Shown: one piece after another, positions 56,825 to 64,000 of the stretch
Numbering within the stretch: the stretch's first letter is position 1
How the letters are laid out: each line of letters begins with the position of its first letter
Assembly: GCF_030296615.1 (NCBI RefSeq)
Contig: NZ_AP027732.1
Span: forward strand, 3,539,042 to 3,603,041
Length of the DNA: 64,000 nt
Reading direction: 5' to 3'
Source of the DNA: Frondihabitans sucicola
Lineage (GTDB): Bacteria > Actinomycetota > Actinomycetes > Actinomycetales > Microbacteriaceae
Made by a program: the position numbers and the translations under genes
Notes under the pieces: generated by a model
Told to the model about the DNA's origin: nothing
Database searches by the model: none
What the model saw: the letters and a program-made list of their open reading frames with translations, nothing else

Positions 56825-58800
56825 ATGAGCTCCGACACCACCACCCGGCCCGCCTCCGACCCGGCTTCGCCCCAGGCGTCCCCAGCGGGGGCAGGCGCTT
56901 TGGGCGGCCGCTCCTCGAAGCGGCAGAAACGCGTGCGGCCGCCGAAGCTCGACCGCAACGGCCGTCCCATCCCCGAGGGGCCGCGCGCGAAGTTCACGCA
57001 GCTGCTCCCCTACCTCTTCGAGCACAAGCGGATGCTCGTCGTCATCATCGTGCTGAGCGTCCTGGGAGCCGCCGCGTCGCTGGCGCAGCCGCTGCTGGTG
57101 CAGCAGGTCATCGGCTTCGTGCAGAACAACAAACCGCTCGGCACGCTCGTGGTGGCTCTCGTCGCGCTCGTCGTCATCTCGGGCCTGCTGAGCGGCTTCC
57201 AGCACTACCTTCTGCAGCGCACCGGCGAGGCTGTCGTCCTGTCGAGTCGGCGCCGCCTGGTGGCCCGCATGCTGCACCTGCCGATCAGCGAGTTCGACGC
57301 CCGGCGCACGGGCGACCTCGTCTCCCGCGTCGGCTCCGACACGACGCTGCTCCGCGCGGTCCTCACGCAGGGGCTCGTCGACGCCATCGGCGGCTCGCTG
57401 ACGTTCGTCGGTGCCATCGTCGGCATGGCGCTCATCGACCCGGTGCTGCTCGGCCTCACCGTCCTGGTCGTGGCAGCCTCCGTCGTCGTGGTCGTCGCCC
57501 TCTCGCGCCGCATCCGCGTCGCCAGCCAGCGCGCCCAGCGCAAGGTCGGCGACCTGACCGCGGCCGTCGAGCGCTCGATCTCGTCCATCCGCACCGTCCG
57601 GGCCGCCGGCGCCACCGAGCGCGAGATCACGACCATCGATTCCGACATCGAAGGCGCGTACGACCGCGGCCTCGAGGTCGCCAGCGCGTCGGCCGTCGTC
57701 GTGCCGATCGCGAGCGTCGCCATGCAGGTGTCGTTCCTCGTCGTCCTCGGTGTCGGCGGGTTCCGCGTCGCATCCGGCTCCGACACGATCGCTCAGCTGG
57801 TGTCGTTCATCCTGTTCCTGTTCCTCATGATCATGCCGCTCGGCAATGCCTTCGGCGCCGTCACGAGTGTCAACTCGGCCCTGGGCGCCCTCGGCCGCAT
57901 CCAAGAGATCATCGACCTTCCCAGCGAGACCGACGACGACACACGCGCTGCCGCCGCCCTGGGTGCGTCCGCCACCGTCGGCGAAACGGCGTCCGCCGCC
58001 ATCCGCTTCGAAGACGTCGAGTTCGTCTATCCGGCCGCACCCCGAGCGACGACGTGTCCGCTGATGCCCTGGGCGGAGCCGTCGCCGCTCCAGCGCCCAC
58101 GCCGGGTCGCGACGACGACATGACCGTCCTCCGCGGTGTGAGCTTCGACGTGCAGCGCGGCAAGCGCACAGCCCTCGTCGGTCCGTCCGGCGCGGGCAAG
58201 TCGACCATCCTCGCCCTCATCGAACGGTTCTACGACCCCACGGCCGGCGTGATCCGGCTCGGCGGCACCGACATCCGCGCGCTCGACCGCGCCGAGCTGC
58301 GGGCCCAGATCGGCTACGTCGAGCAAGACGCCCCCGTCCTGGCCGGCACGATTCGCGACAACCTCGTCCTCGGCACGCCCGGCGCTACCGACGACGACTG
58401 CCGTCGCGTCCTCGAGGCCGTCAACCTCACCGGTGTGCTCGAGCGCGGCGACCACGGCCTCGACGCGCAGGTCGGCGAAGACGGCGTCATGCTCTCCGGC
58501 GGCGAGAAGCAGCGTCTCGCGATCGCGCGCACCCTGCTGGCCGCGCCGCCGATCCTGCTGCTCGACGAGTCGACGTCGTCGCTCGACGGCATCAACGAGC
58601 AGCGCCTGCGCGAGGCCATCGACGCCGTCGCCGAGAACCGCACGCTCATCGTCATCGCGCACCGCCTCTCGACGGTGGTCGACTCCGACCAGATCGTCGT
58701 GCTCGAACAGGGCCGCGTCATCGGCGTCGGCACCCACTCCGAGCTCGTCGTCTCCACGCCTCTCTACAAAGACCTGGCCAAGCACCAGCTGCTGGTGTAG
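56825..58800 (+). CDS. ABC exporter, fused permease-ATPase half transporter, one frameshift
   Basis: This half transporter of about 658 residues has a Pro/Ser-rich N-terminal tail of 60 residues, a six-helix membrane domain (from KRMLVVIIVLSVLGAAASLA; coupling region RRTGDLVSRVGSDTTLLR) and an ATPase domain with Walker A VGPSGAGKSTILAL, signature LSGGEKQRLAIARTLL, Walker B ILLLDESTSSLD and IAHRLSTV. One C added to 58040-58043 joins the two frames inside an extended insert after FEDVEFVYPAAP. It probably works as a homodimer exporting lipids, drugs or peptides. Confidence 0.88.
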
Positions 58801-59125
58801 CGCGTCGCCGGCCGGCTCCATCGGGTCCCGTGCCGGGTTCGGCGAGATCGCGGTCGAGCCCTTCGTGCCGCGCCTGCCAGCGCCGAGCGGCGACGTCGGC
58901 CGGGCTTGCGGCAGAGGTGCGGGGCGGCGCGGGGCAGAGGTGCGGGGTGGTGCAGAGCCGCGGCGCGCTGAGACGCGCGGCAGTGCAGAGGCGCGCGGCA
59001 GTGCAGAAGCGCGCGGCGCGCTGAGACGCGCGACGGTGCAGAGGCGCGCGGCGCGCCGGCGGCAGGAACGACAGCGGCATGCCCGGCAGGCCTGGCTCGA
59101 ACGAGAGCGAGACCACCGCCGCGAC
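58801..59125. repeat. Intergenic region with imperfect 18-bp tandem repeats
   Basis: About 325 bases between convergent genes hold no supported gene. From about 58956 to 59060 there are four to five imperfect copies of an 18-bp unit of the type GCGCGCGGCAGTGCAGAG, at 58973, 58991, 59009 (17 bp) and 59026, with CGCGCTGAGACGCGCG inserted twice. Repeats in coding-like frames read as Arg/Ala/Gly strings in all frames, so they are noncoding. It may be a variable tandem repeat. Confidence 0.6.
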
Positions 59126-59698
59126 CTACGCGACAACGACCCCGGCGGCCCGCAGTTCGTCGAGGGCGGCGACGCTCGACGCGGGAGCCACTCCGGCGAC
59201 GAGATCCTGCAGCACGCGGACGGTGCGCCCGGCGCTCACGGCGTCGAGGGCCGTTGCGCGCACGCAGTAGTCGGTGGCGATGCCGACGACGTCGATGTCG
59301 TCGACGCCGAGGCGGTCGAGCAGGGCGACCACGTGCTCGCCGGTGTCGCTGACGCCCTCGAACAGCGAGTAGGCCGGCACCCCCATGCCCTTCCGCACGT
59401 GGACGTCGACGTCGCTCGTGTCGAGAGCAGGGTGGTATTCCGCGCCGGCGGTACCGGCGACGCAGTGCGGCGGCCAGGTCGAGACGAAATCGGGATCGGC
59501 GTCGGTCGCGAAGTGCCCGTCGTTGTCGTCGTCGCCGTGGTGCCAGTCGCGGGAGGCCACGACCACGTCATACGTCTCGGGCGCCGCTCGCAGCAGTGCG
59601 GTCACACCGGCGGCCACGGCCGCCCCGCCGTCGACCCCGAGCGCGCCGCCCTCGGTGAAGTCGTTCTGGACGTCGACGATGAAGAGCGCGCGGGTCAT
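59126..59698 (-). CDS. pncA: Nicotinamidase
   Basis: PncA (190 aa) hydrolyses nicotinamide to nicotinate for NAD salvage. It shows LFIVDVQNDFTEGGALGV with the catalytic Asp, metal-ligand region ASRDWHHGDDD, WPPHCVAGTAGAEYHPAL and the catalytic cysteine in GIATDYCVRATALDA. ATG at 59698, seven bases after GAAGAT, fits a leaderless start better than the ATG at 59707. The C terminus ends close to the tandem repeat region. Confidence 0.94.
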   Translation of the reverse strand: MTRALFIVDVQNDFTEGGALGVDGGAAVAAGVTALLRAAPETYDVVVASRDWHHGDDDNDGHFATDADPDFVSTWPPHCVAGTAGAEYHPALDTSDVDVHVRKGMGVPAYSLFEGVSDTGEHVVALLDRLGVDDIDVVGIATDYCVRATALDAVSAGRTVRVLQDLVAGVAPASSVAALDELRAAGVVVA

Positions 59699-59720
59699 GC
59701 GACCCATCTTCTCAGGGCCG

Positions 59721-61214
59721 TCACTGATTCGAGAGGTTCGCCCCGCAGGAGTAGACGGCGGTCGACAGCGTATCGAGGGCCTCCCGGGCCGTGCCCGACA
59801 CGTTGCCGATCGCGTAGAAGGCGAACGTCAGCTTGGTGCCGTCTTTGGCATCGATGACGCCCGCCAACGTGTAGGCGCTGTCGATCCAGCCGGTCTTCGC
59901 GTGGACCGCTCCGCGCGCGATCGCGTTCGCGCCGGTGAATCGCGCGGCGAGGGTGCCGGTCTGGCCCGAGATGGGCAGGGAGTCGTAGAGGAGACCGAGT
60001 GAGTTGCTCCGCGCCAGCACCTTGAGCATCAGCTGCGCTTCGAGGGCGGACGGCACGCCGTTGTTGGCACTCTCGCCCGATCCGTCGACGATCTTGATGG
60101 TCGAGGCGTCGAGACCGTAGGTCTTCTTGAGCGCTGCCTGGTAGACGCTGGTCAGCGAGGCGGCCGAGCCGTTGTTCCCGGACACCTTGGACGACACCCG
60201 CGCCATCATCTCGGCGAGCGTGTTGTCGCTGTTGGGGATCATCTGGCCGATCAGCGTCGAGATCGGCTGTGACTGAACCTGACCCAGCACCGTGGTGCTC
60301 GTCGTCGCCCCGCGCGTGATGGCGGCGTTCGAGGCCCCCGCGACGCCGGCGGCGACGAGAGCCTTTCGGAAGGCGTCGCCCGCGCGCCCCACGGGGTCGG
60401 TGCTGCGCGGCGACGTCTCGAGCGCCGGGTTGGCGCGATCGCCGTCGACCATGAGGGCGACGACCTCGGGTTGGTAGCCGATCGTGCGCTCACTGACGGG
60501 CCAGGACGGGTCGTACCGGTCGGAGTCGTTCCAGAAGGTGTCGTCGAGGTCGATGGTCGTCACCGGGGTGCTGCCCATCTTGGCTTTGACCTGTGCCGCC
60601 AGGGTGGCGAGTTTGGGTGCGCCCGTGTACAGGCTCTCTGCTCCGGCAGGGGTCGCGCTCAGCGTCGCGTCCCCGCCACCGACGAGGGCGATGGTGCCGC
60701 CGGTTCCGGTGACCTTCGTGGTGAATCGGTAGTCGGGCCCGAGGACGGACAGGGCGACGGCCGTCGTGAGCGTCTTCATGACGCTTCCGGTGCGAGCCGG
60801 CGTGGAGCCGCTGCGATCGAACAGCGTGGCACCGGTGGCCGAGTCGACGACGGTGCCCTCGAACGTACCCAACCGGGAGTCGGCCGCAGCGGCCGCCACC
60901 GTGCAGGTGCGGAGCGGTGCTGCGCTGGGAATCGTGCTCGGGACGGCCCGTGCGGCCGCGGAGGGCGAGGCGGACGGCTTGGGGGCTGCCGATCGGCTGG
61001 CCGTGGCGGACGACGACGGGGTCGAGGCTGCGCCGGCGCTTGCGGACGACGACGGAGCAGGGCGGGTCGCGGCTCCTGCGGCCACCGCGCCACCGCCGAA
61101 CAGCACGAGAACGAGAGCCCCTCCGGTGAGTGCGGAGGCTCGCGGGTGGCTGCGCAGGAAGGCGCCGGCACGCGCGCCGAGGCCGCGGGAGGGCGCCTGA
61201 TCGTCGGAAGTCAT
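59721..61214 (-). CDS. dacB: D-alanyl-D-alanine carboxypeptidase/endopeptidase (S13, DacB)
   Basis: This 497-residue penicillin-binding protein trims peptidoglycan peptides outside the membrane. An N-terminal membrane anchor (about residues 28-50) is followed by a Ser/Ala/Pro-rich linker and the S13 catalytic domain: SxxK in TGSVMKTLTTAV, SxN in IPNSDNTLAEMMA and KTG in VHAKTGWIDSAYTLAG. The ATG at 61214 lies seven bases after TAGGAT, favouring it over 61223. Confidence 0.93.
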   Translation of the reverse strand: MTSDDQAPSRGLGARAGAFLRSHPRASALTGGALVLVLFGGGAVAAGAATRPAPSSSASAGAASTPSSSATASRSAAPKPSASPSAAARAVPSTIPSAAPLRTCTVAAAAADSRLGTFEGTVVDSATGATLFDRSGSTPARTGSVMKTLTTAVALSVLGPDYRFTTKVTGTGGTIALVGGGDATLSATPAGAESLYTGAPKLATLAAQVKAKMGSTPVTTIDLDDTFWNDSDRYDPSWPVSERTIGYQPEVVALMVDGDRANPALETSPRSTDPVGRAGDAFRKALVAAGVAGASNAAITRGATTSTTVLGQVQSQPISTLIGQMIPNSDNTLAEMMARVSSKVSGNNGSAASLTSVYQAALKKTYGLDASTIKIVDGSGESANNGVPSALEAQLMLKVLARSNSLGLLYDSLPISGQTGTLAARFTGANAIARGAVHAKTGWIDSAYTLAGVIDAKDGTKLTFAFYAIGNVSGTAREALDTLSTAVYSCGANLSNQ

Positions 61215-61221
61215 CCGGACC

Positions 61222-61227
61222 ATCCTA
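61222..61227 (-). promoter_or_regulatory. -10 hexamer TAGGAT, leaderless promoter of dacB
   Basis: The minus strand reads TAGGAT, seven bases, ATG (61214). Confidence 0.6.
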
Positions 61228-61257
61228 CGAAAGTCCGGCGCGGACGCCAGCGGCGGC

Positions 61258-62249
61258 TCAGGATGACGCGCTCTCGCCCGGATAGGTCACGCCGACGAGG
61301 CGCCGGATCTCGTCCATCGTCGACGCGACCGCGATGGTGTCGGCGGGTGTCAGCGGGGCGTCGGCGCCCCACCCGTCGGACACGACGCGCTCCAGTTCGT
61401 GGGCCTGGTGCTGCATGCCTCGGAGCCCGTGCTCGTCGGATTCGTACTGGTCGATGACGCGACCGTCGTTGTCGAAGACCGTGAATCGTCCCGCTTCGAA
61501 GAAGCTGGGGGCGATTTCGATCCGACCGTCGGTCCCGTCGATGCGGGCCGAGTTGGGCATTCGCAGGTCGAGGGCCGCGTAGATCAGCGAGCGTGCACCC
61601 CCTCGTGTTCGAGCACGGCCGCTACGCGCGCGTCGACGCCCTGATCGCTCAGCACCGCGCTCGCCTGCACACCGGTCGGCGTGCCCAGGACGTCGAGCGC
61701 GAAGGCGACCGGGTACACGCCGAGGTCGAGGAGCGCGCCGCCCCCGAGCGCCGGGTCGTTGATGCGGTGTCGGGGATCGGTCGGAAGACTCTGCGCGTGG
61801 GTGCCCGTGAACAGGCGACGTTCGCCGATGAGCCCCGATCGCAGGATCTCGCGCAGACGCTGATTCTGCGGCAGGAATCTCGTCCACATCGCCTCGAGGG
61901 CGACGACCCCGGCCCGTTCGGCCGCGGTGAAGATCTCGCGTGCCTCGTCCGCGTTGACGGTGAAGGGCTTTTCGACCAGGACGTGTTTGCCCGCGGCGAT
62001 CGCGAGCAGAGCCTGCTCCCTGTGGAACACATGCGGCGTCGCGACGTAGACGACATCGACGCCGGGGTCGGCCACGAGCTCGGCGTAGCTGCCGTGGGCC
62101 ACCGCGATGCCGAACCGGTCGGCGAACTCTCGCGAGGTCTCCGTCTTGCGTGCACCGACCGCGGACACGGTGAACCCCGCGCCCTGCAGATCGCCGACGA
62201 AGGTCGCGGCGATGCCGCCCGTGCCCAGAATTCCCCAGCGAAGACTCAT
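61258..62249 (-). CDS. Gfo/Idh/MocA family oxidoreductase, one frameshift
   Basis: This NAD(P)-dependent sugar or polyol dehydrogenase has about 330 residues once one base is added to the run at 61598-61602 (repaired EHEGGARSLIYAALD). Marks are WGILGTGGIAATFVGDLQG, VDVVYVATPHVFHREQAL, the catalytic Lys in HVLVEKPFTVNADEA and GGGALLDLGVYPVAFALDVL with the His/Tyr region. The substrate is unknown. It is 55 bases downstream of ribokinase, suggesting a sugar catabolic context. Confidence 0.88.
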
Positions 62250-62304
62250 TCCACTTGTCTACCAGTCCCGCACGTCGTCCATCGCCGATCGTTCGACGTC
62301 GAGC

Positions 62305-63258
62305 CTAAGAACCCGCGGTGAGCCCGAGGTCGGCAGCGCGGGCATACGACGACTGCGCGCCGACGCCGCGGATCGCGAAGGTTCCGGCGCGGGTGCCGAG
62401 CTCGACGGCGCGCCCGAGATCGTCCGAGACCGACAGCGCGAAGGCGAGCGCTCCGACGAACGCGTCTCCGGCGCCCGTCGTGTCGACGACGTCGGTCGTC
62501 TCGGCGGCTGCCACGTGCGGTTTCGGGTCGTCGGGACCCACCCCGCCCTCGGGTCGGTCGGAGACCGTCCAGACGGCTCCCTGCGCGCCGAGCGTGATCA
62601 CGACCGACCTGGCGTTCGACTGCACCTTCTCGAGGGCGCCCCGCGCCGCGTCGACCCCGGACACCCTCTCGCCGAGAAGCTGCGAGGTCTCGGTCTCGTT
62701 CAGGACCACCGGGTCGGCGACGGCCAGGACGTCGGCGGCGACCTCCCGATAGGGGGCGAGGTTCAGGATCACGCGCGCTCCGACGGCCGACGCGGCGCGC
62801 GCGGTCTCCTCGAGCACGTCGACCGGCAGCTCTCCCTGCAGCACGACGATCGCGCCGGACGAGGCGAGCCGCCGGACCACGACCGCAGCACGGTCGGCCG
62901 TGACCGTCTCGTTCGCACCCGAGACGACGGTGATGGAGTTCTCCCCCGCGTCGTCGACGAGGATGAGCGCGAGGCCGGTCGGAACGCCGTCCACGATGCG
63001 GACGTCGTCGACCGAGGCGCCGTCTTTCTGGAGCGACCGGAGAATGCTGGCCCCGTCGTCGTCCCGGCCGACCGCGCCGACGAAGTGCACGGCGCCGCCG
63101 AGCCGAGCTGCCGCCACGGCCTGGTTGGCTCCCTTGCCGCCGGGCTGCTTGACCAGGCGCCTCGCGATCGTCGTCTCGCCGCCGCCCGGACGGTGCGACA
63201 CCCGCACCAGGTAGTCCTGGTTGGCTGATCCGACGACGACGATCCGCTTGCTGTTCAC
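62305..63258 (-). CDS. rbsK: Ribokinase
   Basis: This 317-residue PfkB-family kinase phosphorylates ribose to ribose-5-phosphate. It has VVVGSANQDYLVRVSHRPG, the substrate motif KQPGGKGANQAVAAARLGG and the anion-hole/catalytic Asp in DVVDTTGAGDAFVGALAFA. The GTG at 63258, seven bases after CAGGCT, is used; GTG at 63264 overlaps that hexamer. It may share a transcript with the Gfo/Idh gene. Confidence 0.92.
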   Translation of the reverse strand: MNSKRIVVVGSANQDYLVRVSHRPGGGETTIARRLVKQPGGKGANQAVAAARLGGAVHFVGAVGRDDDGASILRSLQKDGASVDDVRIVDGVPTGLALILVDDAGENSITVVSGANETVTADRAAVVVRRLASSGAIVVLQGELPVDVLEETARAASAVGARVILNLAPYREVAADVLAVADPVVLNETETSQLLGERVSGVDAARGALEKVQSNARSVVITLGAQGAVWTVSDRPEGGVGPDDPKPHVAAAETTDVVDTTGAGDAFVGALAFALSVSDDLGRAVELGTRAGTFAIRGVGAQSSYARAADLGLTAGS

Positions 63259-63278
63259 GCTCACCAGCCTGTCACGAC

Positions 63279-64000
63279 TCAGGGGCGCCCCGCGGCGGCA
63301 TCCGCCCACACCGAGAGAGCGGCAGGATCCCAGCGCACGCGCGCCGCCTCGCCCACGGCGAGCTCGACCACGTCGGTGGTGTGCGCGCGGAGCTCGGTCC
63401 CCTCGCCGACCCGCACGGTCACGGTGGTCGAGGTGCCCAGGTCGACCACGTCGGTGACGGTGGCCGCGACCCCGGCCTGCGCCTCCGATCCTGCTGCCCC
63501 CGATGGTACGGCCCGGACGACCCTCAGCCGCTCCGGTCGGACGCTCCAGAGCACCGGCGAACCGACGGGCAGCCCGTGGTCGGGTGCCGGAACCGTGGTT
63601 CCCGAGGTCTCGAAGGCACCGTGCGACGTGACCACGCCGCGCAGCAGGTTGGGAATCCCGAGCAGGCGGGCGACCTCGGGCGACGCGGGCCGCCCGTAGA
63701 CCTCGCCCCGGGTTCCGGACTGCAGGATCTTTCCGCCCTCGATCACGAGGATCTCGTCGGCCAGGAGGGCAGCTTCCTCCGGGTCGTGCGTGACGAGTAC
63801 GGTCGACAGCCCGGTCTCGCGCTGCAGACGCCGCACCTCTCGTCGCAACTCCTCGCGCACCGGGGCGTCGAGGGCGGAGAACGGTTCGTCGAGCAGGACG
63901 ACCCGGGGCTCTCGGCTGAGGGCCGAAGCGAGCGCCACGCGCTGCCGCTGCCCGCCGGAGAGCTGCTCCGGCAGCCTGTCGTCGAGGCCGTCGAGGTGCA
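63279..64000 (-). CDS. ABC transporter ATPase (PotA/FbpC/ModC-type), 5' end cut by window edge
   Basis: The last 240 codons of an importer ATPase are present. From the window end it reads LPEQLSGGQRQRVALASALS (signature), VVLLDEPFSALD (Walker B) and LVTHDPEEAALLADE (H-loop), followed by a C-terminal TOBE-like regulatory region (RPERLRVVRAVPSGAAGSEA, TVTVRVGEGTELRAH). Walker A lies outside. The group transports polyamine, iron, thiamine, sulfate or molybdate; here the substrate is open. It ends 20 bases before the rbsK start. Confidence 0.88.
   Translation of the reverse strand, partial: HLDGLDDRLPEQLSGGQRQRVALASALSREPRVVLLDEPFSALDAPVREELRREVRRLQRETGLSTVLVTHDPEEAALLADEILVIEGGKILQSGTRGEVYGRPASPEVARLLGIPNLLRGVVTSHGAFETSGTTVPAPDHGLPVGSPVLWSVRPERLRVVRAVPSGAAGSEAQAGVAATVTDVVDLGTSTTVTVRVGEGTELRAHTTDVVELAVGEAARVRWDPAALSVWADAAAGRP

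Noticed and set aside
58900..59060. CRISPR array
   Set aside because: Units are about 18 bp, imperfect and directly abutting, with no spacers and no cas genes nearby.

Overview
This is a high-GC (about 70%) stretch of actinobacterial chromosome, most likely from a member of Microbacteriaceae; the genus cannot be read from the sequence. The evidence is the gene set (LpdA-type quinone dehydrogenase beside deoD and pmmB, an actinobacterial acyl-CoA carboxylase with an epsilon subunit, sdhCDAB, LCP and mannosyltransferase cell-envelope genes), GTG/TTG starts, and many start codons lying 6-8 bases after a TAnnnT hexamer, which marks leaderless transcripts. No rRNA, tRNA, CRISPR array, insertion sequence or prophage was found. 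The region reads as ordinary core genome.

Layout. 1-13.8 kb: a partial aldo/keto reductase; a lipoprotein; dTDP-rhamnose genes rfbB and rfbD with a GT4 glycosyltransferase; then on the minus strand an LCP ligase, purE/purK, UDP-glucose dehydrogenase, a PH-domain membrane protein, birA and a polytopic membrane protein; then accD5-accE. 13.8-14.3 kb is noncoding, with two hairpins and repeated G-runs. 14.3-22.4 kb: a NarL-type regulator, a histidine kinase and a membrane partner; a TrmA-like RNA methyltransferase; maf; biotinylated accA3; an AbiEi/DUF559 protein. 22.4-35.8 kb: nucleoside salvage and uptake, with lpdA, deoD, pmmB, an orphan PTS IIA/IIB pair, add, deoA, cdd and a BMP-type nucleoside ABC transporter. 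35.9-42 kb: manC, a mannosyltransferase and sdhCDAB. 42-44.6 kb: a small cluster resembling a split DUF6177 protein, facing a divergent gene. 44.6-50.8 kb: the mannitol PTS regulon (mtlD, mtlF, mtlA, ptsI; DeoR regulator and ptsH divergent). 50.9-64 kb: exonuclease III, trpS, an acetyltransferase, ribD-ribA, an MFS carrier, an ABC exporter, pncA, a D,D-carboxypeptidase, a Gfo/Idh oxidoreductase, ribokinase and a partial ABC ATPase.

Genes working together. BirA biotinylates AccA3, which works with AccD5 and AccE. The BMP/ABC system imports nucleosides for Add, Cdd, DeoA and DeoD, and PmmB can use the pentose phosphate produced. HPr and EI phosphorylate MtlF and MtlA, and MtlD oxidises the mannitol-1-phosphate. 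ManC supplies GDP-mannose to the neighbouring glycosyltransferase.

The most striking property is technical. Fourteen genes carry nineteen frameshifts. In every case adding one base, nearly always to a G or C run, restores the family's full protein and a length divisible by three. This points to a systematic base-calling deletion error rather than gene decay. These genes are annotated here at their repaired extents.
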